A DNA stretch of 64,000 nt from Desulfovibrio sp. UIB00 (GTDB taxonomy: Bacteria; Desulfobacterota; Desulfovibrionia; Desulfovibrionales; Desulfovibrionaceae). The stretch lies in contig NZ_JAETXJ010000005.1 in NCBI RefSeq assembly GCF_022508225.1, positions 124,001 through 188,000 of the forward strand, in the 5' to 3' direction. The stretch's first letter is position 1; every line of letters starts with the position of its first letter. Under the pieces are notes generated by a model. The model saw nothing but the letters and a program-made list of their open reading frames with translations. It was not told the origin of the DNA and made no database searches. The position numbers and the translations under genes were made by a program. Shown one piece after another: positions 56,105-64,000 of the stretch.

Positions 56105-57001
56105 ATGTCATGTAATTTATCTCAACCATTTGTAGGAGCGTGGATTGCCGGTGGGCTTGGCAACCAGCTTTTTCAGTTTGCAGCAGCGTATGCATATTCA
56201 TTACGGACTGGAGCAACACTACTTTTAGACACAAATTTTTTTCATCATCCAGCAAAAAACCGTGACTACGCGCTTGCCAAGCTGGGCCTCAATGAAAAAA
56301 AATGGCCTTGGGCCACTCCGCCATTTGGTGATAGATGGTCAATCTCTCCACGCCGCATGGCAGGGGTTTTGATCTCGAAAATACGGCAGTGGCGTCTGCG
56401 GTATACCGTCATCAGCGAAAAGCGTTATGATTACGATGAAGTTCTTTCATTGATAAATCCATCAGTTTATCTTTATGGATACTGGCAGTCACCGTTGTAT
56501 TTTGTAGATGCGGCCAGTCAGTTGCGTGATTCTGTCAAACTGGCCCCGCTTGTAAAGGCGAATGTCCCACTTGCTGAATCCATTCGCAACACCATGTCAG
56601 TAGCGGTCCATGTACGTCGGGGTGATTATGCCACGCAGCATAGTGACACCTTTGGTCTTATCCCATATGAGTACTATGCTTACGCAGCCTCTTTGCTACG
56701 CAGGGGATTTGAAAACCCACAATTTTTTATTTTTTCTGATGATTATGATTCTGCCCGGGATATGTTTGGCGATTGGCCTGATGCAACCGTTTGCCCTGCA
56801 CTGTCAGCAGAAGAAGATCTGGCCCTGATCGCTTCCTGTAAGCATCAAATAATCGCAAACTCAACCTTTTCATGGTGGGGGGCTTGGCTTAATTCAAATC
56901 TTGAAAAGATTGTTATTGCTCCAAAGCAGTGGGCCCAAAAAAAGGTTTTGCTGTCTCGGTATATTTTTGACTTGTTCCCTCAAAATTGGCTTCTTTTGTA
57001 A
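56105..57001 (+). CDS. Alpha-1,2-fucosyltransferase-like enzyme (GT11)
   Basis: 298 residues. It opens with GGLGNQLFQFAAAYAYSL, the GT11 N-terminal motif, and carries the GDP-fucose-binding HVRRGDY (about residue 170), then FIFSDDYDSA and NSTFSWWGAWLN near the C-terminus. These are the three family motifs. It would transfer L-fucose from GDP-fucose, which manB-manC-gmd-fcl upstream produce; linkage alpha-1,2 is the family default, not shown here. Confidence 0.93.
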   Translation: MSCNLSQPFVGAWIAGGLGNQLFQFAAAYAYSLRTGATLLLDTNFFHHPAKNRDYALAKLGLNEKKWPWATPPFGDRWSISPRRMAGVLISKIRQWRLRYTVISEKRYDYDEVLSLINPSVYLYGYWQSPLYFVDAASQLRDSVKLAPLVKANVPLAESIRNTMSVAVHVRRGDYATQHSDTFGLIPYEYYAYAASLLRRGFENPQFFIFSDDYDSARDMFGDWPDATVCPALSAEEDLALIASCKHQIIANSTFSWWGAWLNSNLEKIVIAPKQWAQKKVLLSRYIFDLFPQNWLLL

Positions 57002-57025
57002 CAGCCAACTGTACATGGATTTTTT

Positions 57026-58111
57026 ATGATGCATTCAATATCCAAATGGTTAAAATCATCAGTCAAGTCATTTCTTGAGTGTTTTATTGCCACGCCAGAG
57101 GATACTTTTGCCCTTGAAAAGTTTTGCGCACAACACAATGGCAAGTGTGGGGTGGCCGCCTGCGTCACGGCGTTGAAGATTTCTCCAATTAAAGTTCGAC
57201 AGAGTCTTCGCTGGCTTCAATATCTGGAAAAATGTAAAGATAATTCCCGTACCCCTATCGCAAGAGCGTTGCCAGGCGGTAAAGTGTACTTCAAAACAAT
57301 TTTTTATGCGCCCTTGGAATTGCCATTTATTAAAATGAATCTTGCAGAAAGTCTGCACTATGTGGATAAATTTATTGTTGTTGAAGGCAATAGAACTCAT
57401 GTGGGTGAGCCGCGAGAGTATATTTTTGAGAACTATATCTCATCTATTCCAGATGATCTTCGACATAAAATTTTATACATCAAAGCAGACATTGCCAATG
57501 AAACCATTGACTGTACTGGAAGCAACGATGGCTGCCAGATGCATAATAATGAAAATATCTTATGGGATTCATTTGAAAAGTATGTAGATTTGCAGGATAA
57601 TGACATTGTTATTTCTGCTGATGCCGACGAGGTCATTTACCGCAAGGTTTACCCTCTGATTTTAAATCTGCTGCGTCCCGAGCGCCCCCTCATTCTTCCT
57701 TTGCACCAGTTTTTTTACAGAATGAATTACCTGTGGAAGAATGAAACGTTTTGGGCCCCCACCGCGACATATGCGGGTTACTATAACCATCGGCCGCATC
57801 CCCATAAGTGGCGTTACGATGGTAAAAAGTTTCCTATAATGGCCGGGTGCCATTTTTCGTGGCAGCTGACCATTGAGCAGATGTTATTCAAGCTTAAAAC
57901 CTACGCCCATAATGACATCTATGGGCATCTTGCTGATCGGATAGTTCTTCAGGATGCTGTAGATAAAAAGAAATATCCTTTTGATCCTGATCGGCCCTTT
58001 GTTATTGACGAGCTAAGTCCAGACAATGATCAAATCTATTATCCAGAATCTTTTTTTACCTTTCGTTCAGATTTTGATCACTTGTTGCCGGTAAAAGGTC
58101 ATGAAGCGTAA
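57026..58111 (+). CDS. GT17-like glycosyltransferase
   Basis: 361 residues. A start one codon later is possible. After a helical N-terminal ~95 residues, the region FYAPLELPFIKMNLAES, VDKFIVVEGNRTHVG and the metal-binding DIVISADADEVIY resemble GT17 (beta-1,4-GlcNAc-transferase-like) proteins of bacteria. A His-rich stretch (YYNHRPHPHKWRY) follows. The assignment rests on these motifs only. It overlaps wecB by 11 bp. Confidence 0.72.
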   Translation: MMHSISKWLKSSVKSFLECFIATPEDTFALEKFCAQHNGKCGVAACVTALKISPIKVRQSLRWLQYLEKCKDNSRTPIARALPGGKVYFKTIFYAPLELPFIKMNLAESLHYVDKFIVVEGNRTHVGEPREYIFENYISSIPDDLRHKILYIKADIANETIDCTGSNDGCQMHNNENILWDSFEKYVDLQDNDIVISADADEVIYRKVYPLILNLLRPERPLILPLHQFFYRMNYLWKNETFWAPTATYAGYYNHRPHPHKWRYDGKKFPIMAGCHFSWQLTIEQMLFKLKTYAHNDIYGHLADRIVLQDAVDKKKYPFDPDRPFVIDELSPDNDQIYYPESFFTFRSDFDHLLPVKGHEA

Positions 58112-59243
58112 AATACTCATTTTTGTTGGCACGAGGCCGGAAGCCATAAAGATGGCGCCAGTGGTAAAAGCTCTGCGCACTCGAAGCGATCAGTTTGATG
58201 TTACTCTGCTGTCAACCGGTCAGCACCGTGAAATGCTGATGCAGACCTTGGGAGACTTTGCTCTGGAGCCGGACATCAACCTTGATCTTATGACAGCCAA
58301 CCAGAGCTTGGCGCAGCTCTCCTCGCAGCTGATGACCTCCATTGATGCAGTTCTTGCTCGGGAAAACCCCGATATTATTTTGGTGCAAGGCGATACAACA
58401 ACGGTGATGGTTGCCTCCCTGTGCGCCTTTTACCGGGGGATTTCCTGCGGGCATGTGGAAGCTGGGCTGCGAAGTTACAATATGCATTCACCCTTCCCGG
58501 AGGAGTTGAATCGCAGGGTTGCGGGGCTTGTGGCCAGTCTGCATTTTGCCCCCACAGATCGAGCTGTAGCTGCTTTGCATGATGAAGGTGTTCCATCTGA
58601 TGTAGTTTATCTGACTGGTAATACCGGTATTGATGCCCTGCTTTGGACAGCCAATGACATCTTAATGTCCCCACCAGTTTTACCCAGTCAGATTCAAAAA
58701 ATTATCGACTCTGGCCAGCGATATGTGCTTATCACCGGTCATCGGCGGGAAAGCTTTGGCAAGGGATTTGAGTCAATTTGCCAGGCTCTAAAAAAGTTGG
58801 CATCAATCCATCGCGATGTAGCATTTCTTTACCCAGTTCACTTAAATCCAAATGTGCGCAGTACCGTATTTCATGCTCTCTCGGATTGTCCTAATATTGT
58901 ACTCACAGATCCTTTGCCTTACAGGCAATTTGTTGCTGCAATGCAGGGCGCATACTGTTTGTTGACAGATTCTGGTGGGGTGCAGGAAGAGGCCCCCTCG
59001 CTCAAAAAACCCGTCCTGGTAATGCGGGATGTGACGGAACGGCCCGAGGGAGTTGCGGCTGGCTGCAGCTGCCTTGTTGGTACAGATTGCGATAAAATCG
59101 TTCATAGCGTTTCGGCAATCCTAGATGATCCTGATGGCCGCTATCAGCTTATGGTGGCGGCGAAGAATCCTTATGGGGATGGACGCGCGTCTGAACGTAT
59201 TGCAGATATCCTTTCGGATTTCTTTTCAACCAAGACAGTTTGA
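58101..59243 (+). CDS. wecB: UDP-N-acetylglucosamine 2-epimerase, non-hydrolysing
   Basis: 380 residues, overlapping the preceding gene. It begins KRKILIFVGTRPEAIKMAPV and has VQGDTTTVM, the catalytic block GHVEAGLRSYNMHSPFPEE and a late LLTDSGGVQEEAPSL with VMRDVTERPEG. It interconverts UDP-GlcNAc and UDP-ManNAc, supplying ManNAc or ManNAcA for the glycan. No wecC dehydrogenase was seen nearby, so free ManNAc may be used. Confidence 0.96.
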   Translation: MKRKILIFVGTRPEAIKMAPVVKALRTRSDQFDVTLLSTGQHREMLMQTLGDFALEPDINLDLMTANQSLAQLSSQLMTSIDAVLARENPDIILVQGDTTTVMVASLCAFYRGISCGHVEAGLRSYNMHSPFPEELNRRVAGLVASLHFAPTDRAVAALHDEGVPSDVVYLTGNTGIDALLWTANDILMSPPVLPSQIQKIIDSGQRYVLITGHRRESFGKGFESICQALKKLASIHRDVAFLYPVHLNPNVRSTVFHALSDCPNIVLTDPLPYRQFVAAMQGAYCLLTDSGGVQEEAPSLKKPVLVMRDVTERPEGVAAGCSCLVGTDCDKIVHSVSAILDDPDGRYQLMVAAKNPYGDGRASERIADILSDFFSTKTV

Positions 59244-59244
59244 A

Positions 59245-60471
59245 ATGCGCATAGGTATAGTCACAACATGGTTTGAACGGGGCGCGGCCTATGTTTCACG
59301 TCAATATCGGGATCTTTTACGCAAGAACGGCGATGATGTCTTGATCTATGCTAGAGGCGGAGAAAGGTACGCACAAAATGATCCCAGCTGGAATACCCCA
59401 GATGTCACTTGGGGGAAAAAATGTGCTGTACAGAGGATTACGGGAATTGACAGGAAAGATTTCGTATCCTGGATTCGCCGCAATAACCTTGAATTGATTA
59501 TTTTTAACGAGCAGTGGTGGTTTCCCCCAGTATACTGGGCTATGGAGTGTGGATGCAGGACTGTTGCATACATTGACTATTATACTGAAGCAACGGTGGA
59601 TAGTTTCTCCATATATGACGGGCTTATTTGTAATACTCAACGGCACTATAGTGTATTCAAAAAACACCCTTACTGCCAGTACATTCCTTGGGGGACAGAT
59701 CTAGAGCTGTTTCACCCTCAATCGACTGGGTCTCGTGGTCATGAAGGCCCCGTTTTTTTTCATTCCGCAGGACTGAGTCCTTACCGCAAAGGGACGGACC
59801 TTGTGTTGAAGGCCTTTGCGCGTCTTATTGGCCCGGCTCATCTTGTTTTGCATATGCAGGAAGGGGCCTTTAGTTCGATCGCCGATGTCGAGTCTTTAGC
59901 CAATGAACTGATGGAGCAGGGGCGTCTTACCATCTATAACAGAGAAGTTCCGGCCCCAGGATTATATCATTTGGGAGACGTCTATGTGTATCCATCACGC
60001 CTTGAGGGGATTGGTCTGACGCAGGCGGAAGCGCTTGCTTGCGGGCTGCCCATCATTGTTCCCGACAACCCGCCCATGAATGAATTTGTGGCTCCCGAAT
60101 CCGGGGTCGCAGTGGCGGTCGACAAACTCTGGTCCCGAGCCGATGGTTATTACTGGCCCCAGTGTCTGGTCAATCTGGATGCTCTGGCAGCCGCCATGCA
60201 AACCTTTGTTGATGACAGATGTGCTCTTGTTGGAAAAAAAGTTGCAGCACGTGCTTTTGCAGAACGTTGCCTCAACTGGTATAAAAACGGCAGTAATCTC
60301 TCCGCCTGGCTTTCCGCGCTGCCAAAACATTCGTTGCCCGATGACTTAAAGCGTCAGTTACAGGATGATGAAATTCCTCTTCCGGTGACTGCAGTAAAAC
60401 TACTCAAAAAATGTCCCAGGATCTGGAATCTTGTGACGCATTTGCATAAGGTCTTTCGCAAACGCTATTGA
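59245..60471 (+). CDS. GT4-type glycosyltransferase
   Basis: 408 residues from ATG 59245, one base after the wecB stop; the frame is open further upstream but that is within wecB. The N-terminal domain begins MRIGIVTTWFERGAAYV. The C-terminal Rossmann half has HSAGLSPYRKGTDLVLKAF and the family's acidic donor-binding motif in YPSRLEGIGLTQAEALACG, with the E-x7-E pair. A GT-B retaining fold is expected; donor unknown. Confidence 0.9.
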   Translation: MRIGIVTTWFERGAAYVSRQYRDLLRKNGDDVLIYARGGERYAQNDPSWNTPDVTWGKKCAVQRITGIDRKDFVSWIRRNNLELIIFNEQWWFPPVYWAMECGCRTVAYIDYYTEATVDSFSIYDGLICNTQRHYSVFKKHPYCQYIPWGTDLELFHPQSTGSRGHEGPVFFHSAGLSPYRKGTDLVLKAFARLIGPAHLVLHMQEGAFSSIADVESLANELMEQGRLTIYNREVPAPGLYHLGDVYVYPSRLEGIGLTQAEALACGLPIIVPDNPPMNEFVAPESGVAVAVDKLWSRADGYYWPQCLVNLDALAAAMQTFVDDRCALVGKKVAARAFAERCLNWYKNGSNLSAWLSALPKHSLPDDLKRQLQDDEIPLPVTAVKLLKKCPRIWNLVTHLHKVFRKRY

Positions 60472-60680
60472 GATTGTTTGCGGCAATTGTTTGCAGTGGG
60501 CCGAACGGCACTATGCAGACGGCAGGCCGACAAATATACTTGTCAGGGTGATAAGTGTTCGGCGTTCTCGGGCTTGTTGTGCCCACCATGCTTTTTCGGT
60601 AACTTTACTTTTCTTCCGGCAAGCCTCAGAAACTCTTTGTCTGGAACCTCGTATTCAGCTGCAACTTCTGTTGGGGGCAT

Positions 60681-61625
60681 ATGATCGCGCCTATAGTCAT
60701 TTTTGCCTTTAATCGGCCACGTCATCTGAAAAATACCCTTGAGGCGTTGCAACGCAATTCTCTCGCGGCACAAAGTGATTTGTTTATTTATTGCGACGGG
60801 GCGCGTTCTGATGCGGAAAAAAAACTGACGGAAGAAACTCGGCGTGTAGCCCGTGGCACCCTGGGCTTTCGCTCTGTCACGGTTGTTACCTCAGAAGTTA
60901 ATCAAGGCCTCGGTGAAAGCATCATACGCGGCGTGACAGAAATTATAGCAAAGCATGAACGCGTTATCGTGCTTGAGGACGATCTGCTTACAGCCCCTTT
61001 CTTTCTGGAGTACATGAATACCGGGCTCGATATTTATGCCGACAATCCGCGCGTTGCTTCAGTACACGGCTATCTTTACCCACATACGGTATCATCTCCC
61101 CCCGAAACTTTTTTCCTGAAGGGTACAGACTGCCTGGGCTGGGGAACATGGAAACGGGCTTGGGATATTTTTGACGCTGACGCTGCAAGATTGTTGCAGC
61201 GCATTCGCGACGCGGCTTGCGTCCACGATTTTAATGCCCAAGGTTGCTATAATTTTACCGGGCTGCTGGCCGATGTGGCTGAGAAACGCAATTCTTCTTG
61301 GGCGGTGCGGTGGCATGCTGCAGCCTATTTGCACGATATGTATACGCTTTACCCTGGACGTTCCCTTGTTTTTCATGCCGGTTCTGACGGCTCAGGCACA
61401 AACTGCGGCGTTGACACGCTTTTTGACGTTCCTTTAAGCACCACCCCCATTGAGGTAACTTCCATTGAAGTGCGGCCAAACCCAATAATGGTTGAGGCTA
61501 GACTAGCGATCTTGTTGAAAGAAAGTGGGGGGCATTTCGGCATTTTTAAAACGCGTGTCCGGCGGTGTTTTCCTTTTCTGGGAAGAATGTGGGATGCTTT
61601 GCGCGGTAAAAAGATTCGGAGATAG
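60681..61625 (+). CDS. GT-A type glycosyltransferase (GT2-like)
   Basis: 314 residues; a G-rich stretch precedes the ATG. It begins APIVIFAFNRPRHLKNTLEA and has LFIYCDGARSDAE and the metal-binding VLEDDLLTAP (DxD-like EDD), followed by GTDCLGWGTWKRAWD. The layout resembles small GT-A enzymes of the GT2/GNT-I-like type found in O-antigen loci. A hydrophilic C-terminal tail follows. A 210-bp gap separates it from the GT4 gene upstream. Confidence 0.8.
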   Translation: MIAPIVIFAFNRPRHLKNTLEALQRNSLAAQSDLFIYCDGARSDAEKKLTEETRRVARGTLGFRSVTVVTSEVNQGLGESIIRGVTEIIAKHERVIVLEDDLLTAPFFLEYMNTGLDIYADNPRVASVHGYLYPHTVSSPPETFFLKGTDCLGWGTWKRAWDIFDADAARLLQRIRDAACVHDFNAQGCYNFTGLLADVAEKRNSSWAVRWHAAAYLHDMYTLYPGRSLVFHAGSDGSGTNCGVDTLFDVPLSTTPIEVTSIEVRPNPIMVEARLAILLKESGGHFGIFKTRVRRCFPFLGRMWDALRGKKIRR

Positions 61626-61627
61626 TT

Positions 61628-62545
61628 ATGGTCACGTGCAAGTTGTTGGCACGGAAACTGTGCTTTGGTGCCTATCAAGTATGCGCCGCCGGGATAAATC
61701 TGGTTTGTCCTCCTGCAATAGTTCTTGCTTATCACAGGGTTGCGCAGCATAAAGGAGACCCACTCCAACTGACGGTAACTCCCAAGAATTTCACTGAGCA
61801 ATTGGAGATCATTGCGGAGACATTTGATGATGTCGTGCGTTTTGACGCTGTCCAGTTGCATACAGCACGGCCATCTGTTTGTCTGACCTTTGACGATGGT
61901 TATATGGATAATTACACTATTGCATTGCCTATATTGGAGCGTTTTAATATACCTGCTACATTTTTTGTGAGTACAGGCCACGTTGAGCATGGTTGGCCCT
62001 ATTGGTGGGAAGCACTAAGCATATGTGGGAGATTGGCAGACCATGGGCGCATTCTGGCAATGCCCTCTTCAGAACAACATAAGGCTGTTCACGTACTGCT
62101 GGAAGCGTGTGCTCCTGCCGCAGAGGCTCTGGAAGAGTGTCACCCATTAACAATTGCGGCCCTACAAGAGTTCAGCCGCCATCCCTTGGTCTGCCTTGGC
62201 GCACACACACATACTCACCCGCGTTTAAGCAACCTCGGAGCTGAAGATCAATATCAAGAGATAAAAAAATCCTTGGATAAGCTGGAAAGCTGGACATCCG
62301 TCCGGCCGACTGTGGCCGCATATCCCTTTGGTGCCCGTTCTCCTTTTGGCCGATTTTGCGATTACAACAAGGACAGCATAAAGGCCTGCCGCAGGCTTGG
62401 ACTTAAACGCGCGGCAGCCAACTTTCCTGGACAGGTTCGGCCATGGACAAACTGCTACGCCATACCGCGGCATCTCGTGCGTGATTGGGATGGGCCAGCA
62501 TTCAAGATACAGCTTCGCACCTTTTTGACAAGAGGATATTTTTAG
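61628..62545 (+). CDS. Polysaccharide deacetylase (NodB/CE4 family)
   Basis: 305 residues, starting 2 bp after the previous stop with GGAG upstream. NodB motifs: VCLTFDDGYMDNY (metal Asp pair) at about 85, and the histidine motif as LGAHTHTHPRLSNL near 188, followed by YPFGARS. The family removes N-acetyl groups from polysaccharides or lipid-linked sugars using a divalent metal. In this locus it may trim GlcNAc or ManNAc residues; there is no obvious signal peptide, so it may act in the cytoplasm. Confidence 0.9.
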   Translation: MVTCKLLARKLCFGAYQVCAAGINLVCPPAIVLAYHRVAQHKGDPLQLTVTPKNFTEQLEIIAETFDDVVRFDAVQLHTARPSVCLTFDDGYMDNYTIALPILERFNIPATFFVSTGHVEHGWPYWWEALSICGRLADHGRILAMPSSEQHKAVHVLLEACAPAAEALEECHPLTIAALQEFSRHPLVCLGAHTHTHPRLSNLGAEDQYQEIKKSLDKLESWTSVRPTVAAYPFGARSPFGRFCDYNKDSIKACRRLGLKRAAANFPGQVRPWTNCYAIPRHLVRDWDGPAFKIQLRTFLTRGYF

Positions 62546-63804
62546 TGCGGCCAGTTCTTTGTAATACTCTTGACTGTGGCGGCGGCGCTGCCATTGCCGC
62601 CCGACGACTCCACCGGGGGCTGCGGCAGTTGGGCGATGATAGTGTCTTTGCTGTCATGCAGCAGAGCGGGGATATCCCCGGCTGCCTTGCGCTTACCAGC
62701 CGACTGCGACGCACACTTCAGCCCTTCTTTAGGCAGGGCGAACGGCTGCCCCTCTTGCTTTACCCCAAGCGTGATCGGAATGTCCTTTTTTCGCCTTCCT
62801 GGAGACCATCTGGAGTTCATAGGGACATCATGGGCTTGCGCCCAGACGTGGTGCACCTGCATTGGATCGCGGACAGCTTCGTGCCGTTGCATTCTTTAGC
62901 GAGGTTGACCGCCCCTATCGTGTGGACATTGCATGATACATGGGCGCTGACAGGCGGCTGCCATATTCTTAAAGGCTGTGAGTTCTATCGACAGGGCTGC
63001 GGGCGGTGTCCTGAACTGGGCAGTCGAACAGGCATGGACATGAGTTCGTTGGGGTATTCATTGCGCGAGGCCGCCTATAAAAAAGTACGTATGACAATTG
63101 TTGCGCCCAGTCGACACATGGAGGTGCTGGCAAAGGCGAGCCCATTATTTCAGAATCACCAGATCGTGCGTATTCCCAATGGCGTTGATACTGAGCGTTT
63201 TCGGCCGATTGATAAGCATGTTGCACGCCATATTTTGCAGTTGCCGCAAGACGTGCCGTTGCTGGTTTTTGGAGCAGTAGCACCTGGCCGCGATCCCAAC
63301 AAAGGGTTTGATCTGCTGTGTGATGCGTTGCGCGAGTTGCCGATGCCCTTGCGCGGGCGTGCACAGTGCGCTGTTTTTGGTGGGAGCATTGCAGCCTCGG
63401 AAACGCCGCTTCCCGCCATAGAGCTTGGCCGACTGCATGATGACGTATCACTGGCGCTTGTTTACTCTGCTGCAGATGTTTTTATCTGCCCTTCCCGTGA
63501 AGAGAATTTGCCTAACACGATTATGGAGTCGCTTGCCTGCGGTACCCCTGTGGTAGCCTTCCGTACCGGTGGCATCCCTGACCTGGTTGATGATGAGGAA
63601 AATGGCATGCTGGCGCCATGCTATGATGTGAAGGCTCTGGCAGAAGGCATTACCAAGATACTGCTGAGTTCTGTAGATCAGAAACAACGGTTGTCCTGCG
63701 CGGCCCGCCAAAAAGCTGTTGACGAATACGCCTTGCCAGACATTGCACGGCGTTATCACGACCTGTATCTGACATTGATCGCAGATTCTCAGCATTTTCA
63801 TTAA
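62545..63804 (+). CDS. GT4-type glycosyltransferase
   Basis: I take the GTG at 62545, which overlaps the deacetylase stop (TAGTG) with GAGGA upstream; the product is 419 residues. An ATG-initiated frame from 62485 would overlap the deacetylase by 60 bp. The N-terminal half has TLDCGGGAAIAARRLHRGLR, and PDVVHLHWIADSFVPLHSLA leads to TWALTGGCHILKGCEFYRQG, typical of a group of GT4 enzymes. The C-terminal donor-binding part has SREENLPNTIMESLACGTPV. Substrate unknown. Confidence 0.9.
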   Translation: MRPVLCNTLDCGGGAAIAARRLHRGLRQLGDDSVFAVMQQSGDIPGCLALTSRLRRTLQPFFRQGERLPLLLYPKRDRNVLFSPSWRPSGVHRDIMGLRPDVVHLHWIADSFVPLHSLARLTAPIVWTLHDTWALTGGCHILKGCEFYRQGCGRCPELGSRTGMDMSSLGYSLREAAYKKVRMTIVAPSRHMEVLAKASPLFQNHQIVRIPNGVDTERFRPIDKHVARHILQLPQDVPLLVFGAVAPGRDPNKGFDLLCDALRELPMPLRGRAQCAVFGGSIAASETPLPAIELGRLHDDVSLALVYSAADVFICPSREENLPNTIMESLACGTPVVAFRTGGIPDLVDDEENGMLAPCYDVKALAEGITKILLSSVDQKQRLSCAARQKAVDEYALPDIARRYHDLYLTLIADSQHFH

Positions 63805-64000
63805 AGCGTGTCAGAGCATAGCCAGTTTCAGAATTTACTAAACAATGCCAACGCGGATTACTGTGTAGCGGCAACAACAGTTTTCAGAGATGCTCAAAGC
63901 GTTGTGACAGATGTTTCTACCCCTTTGTATGTGAGGCGTTAGGGACTATGGCGTGCTTCTTGGCATGTGCCAAGGTAAAGCTGTGCAACTGTTATGAACG
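63805..64000. other. Window end, no gene seen
   Basis: About 200 AT-richer bases after the last glycosyltransferase, without a supported frame. The glycan locus may continue beyond the window. Confidence 0.4.

Overview
The window looks like chromosome from a Desulfovibrio-type sulfate-reducing deltaproteobacterium. This is inferred from the high-GC backbone, an iron-dependent alcohol dehydrogenase behind a long AT-rich leader, a hemerythrin-tailed chemoreceptor, several other methyl-accepting chemotaxis proteins (MCPs), a bifunctional ornithine-lipid-type acyltransferase, CyuA-type cysteine desulfidase and a CgeB-like glycosyltransferase. No rRNA, CRISPR array, intact insertion sequence or phage module was seen. 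One tRNA gene, Ala(CGC), is present.

Layout. 1-1219 (minus): a CaCA-type cation exchanger, cut by the window edge, behind a complete yybP-ykoY-type manganese riboswitch with terminator and promoter. 1.4-7.3 kb: a zinc-ribbon/Yip1 membrane protein, a small helical protein and a lipoprotein as one unit, then a 999-residue membrane protein of unknown function. 7.9-14.2 kb: iron alcohol dehydrogenase, YedF, MCP-hemerythrin, an OlsF-like acyltransferase and a DksA/TraR-type zinc finger protein. 14.4-18.3 kb: a coherent module of YheO/DauR-like regulator, RidA, SLC1-type symporter and Fe-S cysteine desulfidase. 18.5-22.6 kb: pdxST (minus), an unknown protein coupled to a HAD phosphatase, YggT and a DUF465 protein. 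22.6-26.2 kb: ilvB-ilvN-ilvC. 26.7-35.2 kb: three more MCPs, a MocR-type regulator divergent from an EamA exporter, and the 3' remnant of another MCP. 35.6-40.5 kb: an orphan DppD-like ATPase, a roughly 1-kb structured non-coding region with a long palindrome, and an Mla lipid-transport locus (mlaF / mlaD-mlaC-mlaA) lacking mlaE. 40.9-45.2 kb: yebC, rlmE, sodC, a CgeB-like glycosyltransferase and tRNA-Ala.

45.3-63.8 kb is a surface-glycan locus. manB, manC, gmd and fcl would convert mannose-6-phosphate to GDP-L-fucose. From about 50.6 kb the DNA becomes visibly more AT-rich and holds a decayed DUF268 methyltransferase, an ABC flippase-type exporter, a double-GT2 glycosyltransferase, an alpha-1,2-fucosyltransferase-like GT11, a GT17-like protein, WecB (UDP-GlcNAc 2-epimerase), two GT4 enzymes, another GT-A enzyme and a polysaccharide deacetylase. 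Together they predict a fucose- and probably ManNAc-containing glycan flipped across the inner membrane by an ABC transporter. The base composition and pseudogene suggest a recently acquired, still rearranging cassette next to a stable GDP-fucose operon.

The strongest leads are the Mn riboswitch/exchanger pair, the cysteine-catabolism module with a palindrome on its promoter, the split Mla locus with its own promoter before mlaD, the MCP remnant, the DUF268 pseudogene, the palindromic and GC-rich non-coding region at 36.6-37.6 kb, and the MocR operator. Everything here comes from reading the sequence; no database or folding program was used.
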